Assembly: GCF_037975245.1 (NCBI RefSeq)
Contig: NC_092567.1
Coordinates: forward strand, 16,053,876-16,117,875
DNA from: Apostichopus japonicus
Taxonomy: Eukaryota > Echinodermata > Holothuroidea > Aspidochirotida > Stichopodidae
DNA: 64,000 nucleotides
Reading direction: 5' to 3'
A program made the position numbers and the translations under genes. Below are positions 12,601-27,600 of the stretch, in pieces (position 1 is the stretch's first letter; every line of letters starts with the position of its first letter). The notes beneath the pieces are model-generated. The model was not told the DNA's origin and made no database searches. It saw nothing but the letters and a program-made list of their open reading frames with translations.

Positions 12601-15600
12601 ATATAGCGCCAATCAGTAAACAAAAGTTACTGCTCAAAGCGCTTTACAAAGAAAGTAGATTAATTTACAAAAGAACAAGTGAAAAAATGGGTCTTAAGTA
12701 GACTTTTGAAAGTAGAAAGTTTATAGCAAGTTCGAATGTGATCTGGTAACTTGTTCCAGAGATAAGACCCAGAGTATTGGAAGCTTCTGTAACCATAGTT
12801 CTTCAATCGTGGTTTTGGAACAGTTAAATACTGTTCCAAAACCACGAATTTAACTGTCTAACAGCAGCTATACAATAGACAAAATGCCCTGTGTATACAG
12901 TATATATACACAAATATTAACTCCTGACTTAGAATGCATGGTAATAACAAATAAGGCAATCAAGTGTTGACCTTTATCAACTTTAAAGCACGTAAGGGGG
13001 GCCCGGGAACAATGAATGTGGGAAATCAACATATCACATCCTCTTTTAAAATTTATTTTTGGAGTTTCGGCCTTCACTTATCTCATAAATGGATAACCAA
13101 ATCCTTTTGATGGAAGTAATTTACTTCAATGCAGAACCTCTTCACTGACAGAGTTGTTAAAGCCAAGGTCTTACTGACGACTTTAATATACAAATTGCTA
13201 TTTTTGTTCGGTTCTACTATCGTGAGGTATTTTTCTATGCAAAAAATGACAGCATTCTTCAGAGTTAAAAATGAACTGCTTTAATTAGAGAATGAGAAGG
13301 TTATAATCAAATGGTAATATTTTCACGGTTGGGAAGAATAAATTGGTAAAGTGCAGTAAGTGTCAAATTGCTGTCCATTGATAAAGACCTTGATATGATA
13401 TGATACAACGTCACAGAGGCTCTCTTAGTGTTGTCAATGCAAATAACAACACACAGGCTTCCCTATTTGGTTGGAAAATAATATGTTACTGTTTCTCTGT
13501 AACAGAGATGCAGTTTTCTCCCAGCATACCATAAATGAGTACAAGTCAAGTCTGCGGTTGAATTGGATAACATTAAATTGCACAGCAGCCCTCCTAAAAA
13601 CTGTTACTCATTGACGTAACCATCGTCATTGAGAATTGTCATTTTATAGGCATGTGCCAAATCAAATTACAGTAATGAATGATTAAATTTAATGATTAAA
13701 TCCACACTACCTACTGATATCCACATTTTATGAAAGTTCTCACAAAACTTTAATAGACTGATTAGTTAAAGAAAGCATGAAACTGGATTCATGGCCCATA
13801 TAGTAAATGACCCTCATTTTCAGTTTGCGAACATATTTGCTGATGTTCACCCGCCACACCTAGTGTATAATGCTGGGGTGGGCAACCTACATCCCGCGGG
13901 CCACATGCGGCCCGCCAGTGAATTTTTGGCGCCTGTGAGATGTCTCAAGAAAATGAGAAAAATCAATCTATTTTACATCATCACAAAAACAAGCTAGCTG
14001 CTTAGAATTTATTGGCACTAATGAGGCTGTCAGGTAGGCCTATTATCCCCATTAATTATCAATTGTACTGTATTGACATTATGTTTTTGTGAATTACAAA
14101 TTAAGTACACGCACCTATTTCTTGAAAGTCCTCGGAATCAAAGGTTTAAAATCAACTGCAGGTCCTTGGTTAGGTGCGGCCCAGTCAATTGTTCATTCCT
14201 TATATCTGGCCCATTCATTCAAAAAAGTTGCCCACCCCAGGTATAATGGAATGACTTGCTGTCGGTGATGACACAGAGAGATTATTGCGAGCGCAGATGG
14301 TGTGTCTCTCTTGAACGTACGCAGCTCCGATGTTACTCAAGTTACAAGGCCTGTTTCGTTCACTACTCGTTGCCCGACCCTCACTCTTGAAACAAACTTT
14401 AAATTAGTGAATGTCAACTTACAGATATGCATACAGATCTCACCCTGGCCCTCTCATATTTAGTTAAACAGCCACTCACCACAAGTAATGCGTAAAGGAT
14501 GACTCCAGCGCTCCAAACATCTGCTTTTCTTCCATCGTACTTCTCCCCCTGATGAAGATCGAAAATATGGAACTTAAGCGGTCGTAATAACTCTAAAACA
14601 TAACATCAAATTAAAACTTTACAAAACTGTCATTTTCTGAGAAATCCAATGTCAAAACAGCTTCTAGCAACAAAAACAAGAAAGTGAACTACCAAAGGCT
14701 CGAAATATAAGTGTTAAACTAAACTTCTTTGTTTCTGAGGTAATTTGAGCCTAATTGAGAGAACCAGGGAGTCCTTCACTACACAGACTTACTTAAAATT
14801 CATTATTTATATTTTGCTGATTCTCTGAACAGCTATTTATTAAGTGCTAGGTCCTACAGTAGGTAGATATATTACCATATACATAACATTTTAAAGTCAC
14901 ACACCTTAACTTGGAACTGGCCCACCCCAAATGCTAGGTTACATCTTTCAACATACTACAACTACACACTCTATACCCTGTGGACAATTGCAAGGGTACT
15001 AACAACATTTGTCTTTTTTAAGTCCACCACACCCAACTTCACAAGAACCTGAGCTAGCTCAGATGTGTGTGACCGGGACACAATCGTAAAGGGTACCACA
15101 GCGTCTTCTCTGGAGGGGCCCAGTTCACTACACCTAACCCTTTGGTTTCTTTCATGTGTTGTGATGGTACCACAGTTTTCTCTTTATGGCCATTGTACAC
15201 CATAAACCCTACATAACCCTACCCTGTGGTTGTACAATCGTAAAGGGTGCCACAGCGTCTTCTCTGGAGGTGCCCAGTTCACTACACCTTACCCTTTGGT
15301 TTCTTTCATGTGTTGTGATGGAACCACAGTTTCTCTTTATTGCTTTGGTACACCATAATCCCTACATAACCCTACCCTGTGGTTGTACAATCGTAAAGGG
15401 TACCACAGCGTCTTCTCTGGAGGGGCCCAGTTTCACTACACCTTACCCATTGGTTTCTTTCATGTGTTGTGATGGTACCACAGTTTCTCTTTATTGCTTT
15501 GGTACACCATAATCCCTACATAACCCTACCCTGTGGTTGTACAATCGTAAAGGTACCACATCGTCTTCTCTGGGGGGGCCTAGTTCCCTACACCTTACCC

Positions 15601-18600
15601 ATTGGTTTCTTTCATGTGTTGTGATGGTACCACACTTTCTCTTTATTGCCATGGTACACCATAATCCCTACATAACCCTACCCTGTGGTTGTACAATCGT
15701 AAATGGTACCACATCCTCTTCTCTGGAGGGGCCTAGTTCCCTACACCTTACCCATTGGTTTCTTTCATGTGTTGTGATGGTACCACAGTTTCTCTTTATT
15801 GCCATGGTACACCATAAACCCTACATAACCCTACCCTGTGGTTGTACAATCGTAAAGGGTGCCACAGCGTCTTCTTTGGAGGGGCCCAGTGCACTACACC
15901 TTACCCTTTGGTTTCTTTCATGTGTTGTGATGGAACCACAGTTTCTCTTTATTGCTTTGGTACACCATAATCCCTACATAACCCTACCCTGTGGTTGTAC
16001 AATCGTAAAGGTACCACATCGTCTTCTCTGGGGGGGCCTAGTTCCCTACACCTTACCCATTGGTTTCTTTCATGTGTTGTGATGGTACCACACTTTCTCT
16101 TTATTGCCATGGTACACCATAATCCCTACATAACCCTACCCTGTGGTTGTACAATCGTAAATGGTACCACATCGTCTTCTCTGGAGGGGCCTAGTTCCCT
16201 ACACCTTACCCATTGGTTTCTTTCATGTGTTGTGATGGTACCACAGTTTCTCTTTATTGCCATGGTACACCATAAACCCTACATAACCCTACCCTGTGGT
16301 TGTAAAATGGTAAAGGGTGCCACAGCGTCTTCTCTGGAGGGGCCCAGTTCACTACACCTTACCCTTTGGTTTCTTTCATGTGTTGTGATGGAACCACAGT
16401 TTCTCTTTATTGCCATGGTACACCATAATCCCTGCATATCCCTACCCTGTGGTTGTACAATCGTAAATGGTACCACATCGTCTTCTCTGGAGGGGCCTAA
16501 TTCCCTACACCTTACCCATTGGTTTCTTTCATGTGTTGTGATGGTACCACAGTTTCTCTTTATTGCCACGGTACACCATAATCCCTACATAACCCTAACC
16601 CTGTGGTTGTAAAATCGTAAAGGGTGCCACAGCGTCTTCTCTGGAGGGGCCCAGTTCACTACACCTTACCCTTTGGTTTCTTTCATGTGTTGTGATGGAA
16701 CCACAGTTTCTCTTTATTGCCATGGTACACCATAATCCCTACATAACCCTACCCTGTGTTTGTTTACACGTATGTATAGCCACAGGACAAACATGGGGCC
16801 GGTATCACAGTTTGCCCCCTTTGGCCTACTAAACCATTCATCACCCTATACGTAGTTGGTTACATGTGTGCAACTGCAGGACCATCATGCGTCTGTAATT
16901 AACCATAATTATGGCCTCATCATGGTCCCTTTTATACTACACCGTACTTTAGCCCTACGTGCCAAGTACTTACACGTATAACTTCAGGACAGGCGTAGTG
17001 AGGAGAACCACAGCTGGTCTCTAGTAGAGACTGCTCTAGCTGTAAGGAAGCCATACCAAAATCAGCCACTCGGATATTATTTCGATCGTCAAGAAGCAAG
17101 TTCTCTGGCTTTAAATCCCGATGGCTGTTGACAAATGAAGTTTTATTATTCTTTGAATTAGTTTACTATAAATATAAACACACACCTAACCAGTAGATAT
17201 GTACAGGAACTTGATGTAGTAGGTCACATGATAACTGTAAAAGATTTTGATGTGCATCATGAATATTCATAAATTCACACCAAAACACTCACCATACAGA
17301 GTGACTGTGACAAAACTCTATAGCAGAAATAATTTGTCTGAAGAACTTCCTGGCTTCTCGTGGAGTTAGTCTGCCCTTCCTCACCAGATAGTCAAATAGC
17401 TCTCCTCCAGAAACATGCTCTAGTATCAGATACCTGAAAAAACAACAACAAAAAACAAGTAAAACAACCATAATCTTCAAAAATTGCCTGGTTTAGGAGT
17501 CTATGAGCCCTCATACTTACCTCCTATTTACTTATGTATTTCCCTTAATAGCTCAATTAAGGTATTTCATTCTGCACTTGGATACCTGTACAAAACCATT
17601 ATTGTAATAGAAGCTTCAATTATCTGTGCCATAAAATTAGAAATTAATGTTATAGGCCTAATAAATTCATAAATTAGTAATCAATTAGAAAACGAAAAAC
17701 GTGCTCTTTGAATTAACCATGTTTGTGGCACTTATTTGCTTACAAGAAGTACTTAGAAACTCATTCGGTTATACTTTTAAATACATGTTACAAAACATTC
17801 TCAATCGCACATTACTCTCAGCCACAAACACCATAATTAAACATAATTTGCTGATTAATTTTCCATGATTTAGTGACAGTAATTTGTCTGTATAACAAAA
17901 ACAGTCAACAATCAATGGTTTAAAACAAGCTGAGCATTAAAAGAATCAAAACCAAACATGATTGATATCAGCCTGTACTGTATACTTACAAGTACTTTTT
18001 ATTTTCATAAACATCAAACAAACCCAAGACGTGAGGATGCTCAATTAATTTCATGATGGCAATTTCTCTTTCCACCTGGAAAAAAAGAACAAACACAGTC
18101 ATTCATGTTTTTTCTTTTTGTTAGAGAATGAAGAGCATGTTGTGATGGACAGACTTAATTATAACATTCTTCAATGTTTCAAGAAAACGGCAGTGAAAAA
18201 ATTAGTTAAATCCCATCCAACTGGCACCAAACGTTTTCTAATGATCTCTATTTATATCCTCTCCCACATTAACCCCCCCCCCAAGAGATCAATGTATCAA
18301 CAAATTTGGTCTTTTTCAAACAGCTCAAATTCACTGACTTCCTTCCCACTTACAGGCACATCTTGTCTGAAACACACTCCCACATCCCGGGACTTCTGAT
18401 TCAACATGTGAGAATGTTAAATTACTTCATGATAACATTTTCTACAGTATTGTTCAAGTTGAAGAAAGAAACCCAACTCAATGTAGCTTAAATACCAAGT
18501 AAAAACAATGCTACTGTGTATGCATAATTAAGTGTAGGTTTTCATAAACAGCAACAACCAGTGTTTTAATTGAATTAACACATGAGCATTAATTTACAAT

Positions 18601-21600
18601 ATTAGAGCAGTATCTTCTTCCTTCTCACCAGTCTGTCAGATTAAACCTCCACAAAACACACTCTTTTACCCAATCCTCCCACCCCCCCCCGGGCCACTCC
18701 TCATCAGCCTCACATCTACCATCTCTCCCTGCCCCCTCACCCCTCAATATTTCTAAGTCTACTTTGCTGTGAATTTAGAAAAATTTAGAAAAATGTGGCC
18801 TTGAACAGTTGAACTATGACTTTTGTCTCCATCCAACCCATACAACTCCACCCCATCCGCCCCCCCATCCGCCCCCCATCCGCCCCCCATCCGCCCCCCA
18901 TCGGCCCCCCCACCTGTACATCTATATTCTGTGTTTCTATAACCGTTCTATTCTTATACTACAAATTGTTGTCTCCACCACGACCCAAACTTCCCCAACC
19001 CACTTATTCTCCTTATAACCTTTCAGTTGGCACGTACCTTAGAGGTACATCCTGTACTGTAACACCTAATAATACATGTCTCCCTACTGAATATATATAT
19101 AGCATGCTGTCTCTTTTAAATAACACTTGTCTACAGCTATCTTCTTCCTGCCATTTTCTGACTACAGTACTTATCTGTCTGCAGTGCATGTACTGTACAG
19201 TATGGTGTTTTAGTCATGCATTTCCAATTATCTCCCTCATTGCTTGATGTCCTTGTGACTTATAATCACTTAATCTTGATTTGAATAATTAAACAAAACA
19301 TCCTTAAATTAATTGCGTTCAACAGTTCAGCACTTAAAGTTAAAAAGCTCACATACAGTTTAACTATTAACATTATATACATTACATATAGATACTATAT
19401 TAATAATAGTAATACATCATTAATTACTGTACCAAAGTGACCTTTGACCTCTGGCAGCATACCTTCACATCATTCCAAATGTTTAACTGATTTTGGTATA
19501 CAGGCAGTAATCTTACTGCGTACAGCCAAATTGAGGACTAAATATTATGATAAGTTCACCTTCATGAGTACTGATTCGCTGAGTTTTTCTTTATTGACGA
19601 TCTTGATGGCAACTTTCCTTCCTGTAATGCAATGAACGCCAAGCTTCACCAACCCTGAAAGAACAAGATGAATATATACCTTTAAGCGCTTTGAGGCCTT
19701 TGCATAAAGCGCTATATAAATATTTGCTTATTATTATTATTATTATTTAAACTTCTAGATATTAAATTTACAAGTGTCTTTAACAATGAAAGTACTTTGC
19801 CTTCATACTTTTAACTGACAGTGTCATTTTATTTGAAACTCCTTTGTACAGATGCCATTTTCAAAAAAGGACTGAACTTCAAATTCATTAATATTAATAA
19901 CATACCATTTAGAAAGAAAGGAGAATGTATTAATCAGGCATCACAATAGAGTCCCTGCAAACAGGATGCAGCTGACCAGTGGAGGATGGGTGTATGCAGT
20001 ACCACATAACAATTTTCAAAACAAATGATTTCTGTACTGCGATGCCCTCATTCCCGCACCCTTCCCCTCACCCAAATAAAAAGAAAACAAACTTCCCAGC
20101 AGTGATTTTCATGCATTCATGTTACTGTCAGAGGCAATTCGAACAGCACTGAAAATTGTTTTGACTTCTCTTATCCCTTCCCCTCCCCCTCCCCCACCCC
20201 TGTGAGTTAGCAAACCCTTGATATGCTTAATTTGGTCTTATCAATCGCAGACTAAGAGGAATATAGTAGTAGTAGTAAATTGAGTCTTGTCTATCCGACA
20301 TGCTCAGTGATTAACCTCCGCCACGTATCACGATCTTTGCAAGGTTTATTGCTTCCTCGAAATTGTTAATGTTAACGTCCTTAAATTGCGACTTTATTTT
20401 TCCAAGCAAGGTAGTCACAGGACTTCCTACTGGCTTAGCTGTATATCTCAATGCTTCTCTTAAAGCAACCTTTGCTGGAGCGTCCTCCTGGAGTCTTGCT
20501 ACATGACCGAAAAATCTCAATCTTCTATGTGCGACTATGGAATATGCACAACCAAAATTGCAAAGTTAACCTATTTATGATTTTCTGTAAAGAATTAAGT
20601 TTAATTTTACTTGTAAGTTCTTGTCAATTCATTTCTTGCATTTACATATATATATTTTTGACTCAAGGTATAACCAAGCACGCAATCCTACATGTACTTG
20701 TACAGCTGAAGGGTTAGAATTGAATAAATACATTTGTACTTGGACTGTGAAAAACCGTGACATGACAGGTTCAAATGTGACATATTATTGTGTAAATGTG
20801 TGATGTACAGCTTATGCAAGGTCTGTCCATACATGAAACCATGTAAAGACCATACTGTACACTACAGTACAAGTGTCAAGCGTACTGTATAGTGTGTTCA
20901 ATTAGCTTCAGTAAAAATTGTGAAAATGCTACATAAATTACATTGTTATGAATACTAATTCACAATCTTTACTGCGAGTTCTTTTCTATATCTTGAACGT
21001 TTGAGTGATGTACAACTAATGCACAGTCTGCCGATGCATGAAACCATGTAAAGACCATACATTACAGTACAAGTGTCAAGTGTGCTGTAGTGTGTTCAAT
21101 TAGCTTCAGTAAAAATTGTGAAACAGCTATACTTCACAATCTTTACAGCGAGTTCTTTTCTATTTTTAGCTTGAATGTTCACATTTAAAAAACTTAGATA
21201 GTACTTACGAACCAGCTGCAGGGTTAATTTGGAGGTGACTTTTTGTAACCAAGGTTCTATACACCCGGTACCCACTGTGTTTAATATGTAAATCAAGTCA
21301 GGGTATGTTGTTAATTTGAATAAATTGAACACTTGCAAAAGCAGACTGTTTCAATATTTGGAAATTTTCAATGAAAGGGGTATATAGTGCAGACAGTAAT
21401 TGCATTAATCCCTGACCAAAGAGAACTGTAAAATGAAAAAAAAAAAAAAAAAAAAAAAAAAGAAAGACCATTGCATAGTTGTTTAACAGTTAAGTTCTAG
21501 ATAAGTTCAATATAAATCAAACCAACATAATTCTTTTAATGCACCTCTGATGTTTTTTTTTTACATTCCGAATTAAAACTCATCATTTGTGGTGAATCAA

Positions 21601-24600
21601 AACAAAGTTCAAATCTACAAACTACATACCTTGAAGACTGTTCTCTTTAACGATATATTCTATACAGTGTGGTACTGTTATTTGTCTTATATTTCTAAGG
21701 ACCTTAGAATATTCTTTGACACAGTTCTAGGCCTAAGTTTCCTGAGATTCCACATCTACTGTAAATAGTCATTAATGTACTTTATAATGTCAGTTCAAAA
21801 CATAAGAGAGTTCTCCTGTTTTTTCTTATTTTTATCTTCTTGACATTTAATGTACAGGTCCCAGCTAGAACTGGTATTCATACATGCAGTAATGTCCTTT
21901 ACTGTACTGTACAGTACTGTACATACACAGGGAATAATTAATGCAGTATTTATGCAATGTACATTATTGCATAGCAAAATGCATACTGTAAAACAGGCAA
22001 ATTTCAAATTTATACAAGTGCAAAGATGTACATAGCATATGTTTACATAGTTAACGATGTAGTATTTTACAAGTGACCAAATTGAGACAAAACTGCGACA
22101 AAAAAAAAAAATTAAAAAATTTGAACAGTAAAGTACTCCAGGGCTGAATAAAGTCCATACTCTAGTACATGTATACAATACTTCTAAGTTAAGTTGCATA
22201 ATACTGACAACAATTTTATTGTAGGTTTATAGTATATCATCAATGTGCATTAACAGTGATTCCACCATGTATTTTACATATATGATCTTCACAAAGTCTG
22301 CAAAATCTACTAGGTTTGCTCGATAAATTTAGCAATCATGTCAATTTTAGGACAATATATTTAATATGAAGTCTGATCCGACATACTAGCCACTGAAATA
22401 GTATTTAAATGTATGTGTTCACAGCTCACATAAATGCCAGCTTTATTTTTAGACTCTCACTGCAATTTTAACAAAGGGACTTTTTACAGTATTTATTTCT
22501 TTTTCAAAATTTACAGGCCAAATATTGCTTGACTGTACAATAACAATGTAGTTACTGCATGTACAATTGAAGGAAAACACCCATGGATTCATTTACCTTA
22601 TGCACTGTATTATTGTATAAGAATATAAAGCACTTTTGAATGTTAACTTTGTTACTGTAAGTGCACATTTAATTGTTTCCATGGCAACCTTTACAATTTC
22701 ATGCCTTATAAACAACTGAAAATGTCAATGTAGAGACTCGTTCAAATCGTCATGAACGCTAGCTACGTATGTGAAAAGAATATTAAAAAAAACTCAGGGT
22801 ATGAATACAGAACGATAAAGATTGTGGCTTAAATTCCTGTGTCACGGTAAATTGTGTATAAATTTCAAGATTTCACTCAATTTACGTAGCTGCAAAGAAG
22901 AAGCAGAAGAAGACATCCTGTGCTGGGGAAACACACGCAAGCACATGTTCAAAATGTCAAGGAATTGTCACTGTAGAGCAAGAGGACTCGTACATAGAAC
23001 GACTATAATTATGAAAACAAATTCTATTGATTAACATACTTTCAATTTAGATGACAAGGTCATATTTTTAATAAATTGAAAATTAATCCACAATATTTTG
23101 GAATGTTATTGTCAGTCGAGTTCAAAGACATTCAGAGTATGTACAGTGTACACACTATAATGTGTAAGTATATACACACTGTACTGGTATTCACACTGTA
23201 TAGTACTATAACAGTAGCAGCTTGGATACACTGAGGTACAATATATGTTCTGTAAGCATATAAACTTAAAGGATTGGTTCAGTTGCCATACATGTTTATG
23301 TTACATGAAAGAGGACAATATTTACACAATGGTGAAAAAAACCCTTCAAATATCTTTTTCGGTTAAAGAGATATTCAAGTGTAAAGTTTTATCAGATTGT
23401 GTAGAAACTGCTGAAATCTGACTAGCTGTGATGTCACATCCTCACATTCCTGAAAAGTCTTTGTTTTTTGCTCTAAATATTTTGTGAGATTTCATGACTT
23501 TCAACCAAAAGATATGTCAGGAGATCTCATATTTGTCAAAGGAAGTATTTGAGATTAAACATCTGAAGAATTTTTGATTATATTATTTTCAAATGTGTTA
23601 AAAAATGTAAATACTTTTTAAAGAAATATATTCACATATGTTAAGTAAGTGAGGATGTGACATCACACCCTCACAGTAAGTCTTTCTACACCAGTCGTTT
23701 TCAAAGAAATTTTGATATCTTCAAAGTGTCATATACATCTCCTTAACAGAGCATGCTATCATGGTAGTTTCTCTACTGTTCTTTTTGTCGTTTTGTGCTC
23801 TTTCATACAAAATAGACATGTCAAACACCTGAACCAATCCTTTAAACTGAACTTATAGAAAGGGATGCTTGGATTTCAGTTTTATGCATATCTCACAAAA
23901 GTGCCATTTTATTTGAAGGGAAGTATTAATGTGAAAAAGAAAGCATTTCTTTAAGTGGTTATATATAACTACAAAACCCAATGAAAATTGCCTCGTTCAC
24001 AGTTTAATATGAGTGTCCATGCATACATTAACACAGTTACAGACAGCTCTCACAAAATTATGAATTTAGGCCTAATCTACAAATTACAGTATCAACTTTC
24101 TGTAAGTTTGACATGTTCAAAAAATTTTCATTCTGAAAATATATTTTGATCCAAAGCAATATAATTATTCAAAGCTTCTAGCATAATGCTATCGATAATT
24201 TTAAACGACAGCTGCAGTCTGTTAACAAGGTCAAAACTTCTCAAATTGTAATTGTCTTTAATTTGGACGTTACAGAAACGTTCTTTGTAATAAACTGTAC
24301 TAATGTATTGCTTATCACTATCATGTACAATTTTCAGCGCCTCCTTGTTTCCAATTTTTTTTTTAACACAATAACCACACTCCCAACTAAGCCTTAATTA
24401 ATTTACCTGAATTTTACCACTTAGGTACGAAGATAGTTAGTACTTACACAAACACATGTTCAACCTTGCAAAGCTTTAGTAGAATTAATTACCATTTACT
24501 TTTTTTTTCTCCCTTCCCTTTCTTCCTTAGGCCATCTTATTGGTGGGTAATATAGATTGTATATTTGTCATTATTAAAACCCATCTACAAGGGCTGACTT

Positions 24601-27600
24601 TGCAGTTCAGATAAATTGCAAGGCATATCATTCAATATAAGTGGGATGCAGTATACAGTACAGTAGGTATCTGGCGGTATGGAGAACTGTGAGAGGCAGT
24701 GAACAGTTGGCATCTTAGATCGAGATCAATAATAGGTGATGCCGTTAGAGAGGATGTTTTAACTCTCTCTCTCTCCTGTCAGTCAGTTTTGACGGATACA
24801 ACAACTGTTATGTGGATATATCCTTTGTGCACTAAGATACAGTATCACACTAACTGGAGTGTGTATATACTGTGTCCTAAGGGCAAATAACATTTATAAT
24901 GTGAACAGTATGTGACACAGGAGGGATTAAATGAATCGTGATGGTTTCATCTTTGCAGGGAATTTAGTGTCAGCGTTAACATTTCTCTGATCTCCATGTG
25001 AAAGACATTTCTCTACTCATGTGGCAGTAAAATTCATGGAATATACTTAGTACTATATGGCAGCACTAATTACTGTAGTACTGTACATAGTAGACCAATG
25101 TTAAAGCGTAGGCTGTGTGTGGAGGAAATTATATACTGTAATAAATGATGAGTCATCACTGTATATATATATATATATACAGTATGTACTGTATCCTAGT
25201 ACCAAACCATATCATTCTACACCACATCCTACTATGCTGTATATATGCTAATACCAAACAATATATGATTCTACACCACACCCTACTGTAATATATTGTA
25301 CCAAACCATACCATTCTACACCATACCCTACTGTCTTATATACCCTAGTAACACACCATGCCACTCTATACCACCCCTGCTGTACTACTGTATAAACCCT
25401 AGTACTATCAGATTGTACCATTATACACCACACCCTACTGTAATATATTGTACCAAACCATACCTGTACCATTCTACACCATACCCTACTGTCTTATATA
25501 TACCCTAGTAACACACCATGCCACTCTATACCACCCCTGCTGTACTACTGTATAAACCCTAGTACTATCAGATTGTACCATTATACACCACACCCTACTG
25601 TAATATATTGTACCAAACCATACCTGTACCATTCTACACCATACCCTACTGTCTTATATATACCCTAGTAACACACAATGCCACTCTATACCACCCCTAC
25701 TGTACTATATACCCTAGTACCAGAAGATACCATTCTACAGCACACCATACTGTACTGTATACCCTAGTACCAAAATGTACCATTCGATACCACACCCTAC
25801 TGTCTTATATACCCTAGTAACACACCATGCCACTCTATACCACCCCTGCTGTACTACTGTATAAACCCTAGTACTATCAGACTGTACCATTATACACCAC
25901 ACCCTACTGTAATATATTGTACCAAACCATACCTGTACCATTCTACACCATACCCTACTGTCTTATATATACCCTAGTAACACACCATGCCACTCTATAC
26001 CACCCCTGCTGTACTACTGTATAAACCCTAGTACTATCAGATTGTACCATTATACACCACACCCTACTGTAATATATTGTACCAAACCATACCTGTACCA
26101 TTCTACACCATACCCTACTGTCTTATATATACCCTAGTAACACACAATGCCACTCTATACCACCCCTACTGTACTATATACCCTAGTACCAGAAGATACC
26201 ATTCTACAGCACACCATACTGTACTGTATACCCTAGTACCAAAATGTACCATTCGATACCACACCCTAATGTCTTATATACCCTAGTAACACAACATGCT
26301 ACTCTATACCACCCCGTACTGTACTATATACCCTAGTACCAGAAGTTACCATCCTACAGCATACCCTACTGTACTGTATACCCTAGTACTATCAGAATGT
26401 ACCATTCGATACCACACCTAGCTACTGTACTATACCCTATTATACAACACCTAATTATATTCCGGCCATTTGATTGGTCAATTGCTCGTCGATTGCATGC
26501 AAAATCCGCTCTATTGCACTCTATGGAATAGAACCATGGGTTATACTTTTTTGGTAGCACTTTTTTCAATGGTAAGAGAGCAGAGAAACCTGTCTGTTCA
26601 AAACAATCTGTTGCATGAGTGCATTTTACATCCAATTATATCCAAATTTGAAGGTGTTGTATAAAACAAATAATGAATGGTTTCCATTCGTGCAATAGTG
26701 CAAATATTTCATGAGTTGAAAGATGTAATTTGTTCCATTCAACTCGGCTGCGCCTTGTTGAATGGAACATTCCATCTTTCAACTCATGAAATATTTGCAC
26801 TACTGCACTCATAACCATTCATTATGTGTATACCATTCTGTACCATGCCATACCATACTGTACCACAGCATACTGTATACAAAACAGTGTTAAAGACAAC
26901 AACAGTTTCAACAGTAAAGTTAGAACTAAGGAACGTTACAGCTCATAAACCAGCTTGTTCTACAGCTCTCTATCCAGCTGCACCCACATAGACCATGTGA
27001 ATTGTTTCCCTCTTACAGTACTGTACATGACACAGCTGCTGACAAGGTACCCTATGAATTATGAATGAGGTTTTCAGTTCAAACAAGATTGTAGCACATT
27101 CTTGTCAAAAGGGATGTTAATTAAATACTTTTACATGCATTAATTAATTATGTAGCACAAAGCTGATGATTCTGTTCATAAATTCAATTAAACAATTAAA
27201 CAAACTATAGTAGTACTGTACATACTGTGCAATGTTCCACTAGTGGGGAGTTTCAGCCTTTCTACCAAGGATGCTGGGCGACATCATAATCAGTCCTAAG
27301 AGAGCTGTAGATATGGCTCTGGGTCCTTATATAAACAATCTAGTCTGTTTACAGATCTCCAAAGATACCTCAATGTGCTAGTTGTGAAAAAATGTTTAAA
27401 ATGATCTCGTCTTCAATAATTACGAAAAGAATCGCAGACAGTATAAACTTGTCCATTCGTGGCAAGCCTTATCTTAGGACCCTTCTCTTGAATAGTATCT
27501 TTCTCTTGGTCTCACAGATGTAGCTTGCAAAATTGTGTCATTTCCTTCCATTTCAATAAATAAACAGACCTGTGTTTTCAGATGTTTCCTCCGTGGAATT

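Noticed and set aside
15186-16612. Long open frames (108-205 codons) rich in [13 protein letters not shown]-type repeats
   Set aside because: They follow from a tandem period divisible by three; frames are open on both strands and there is no start context or homology.
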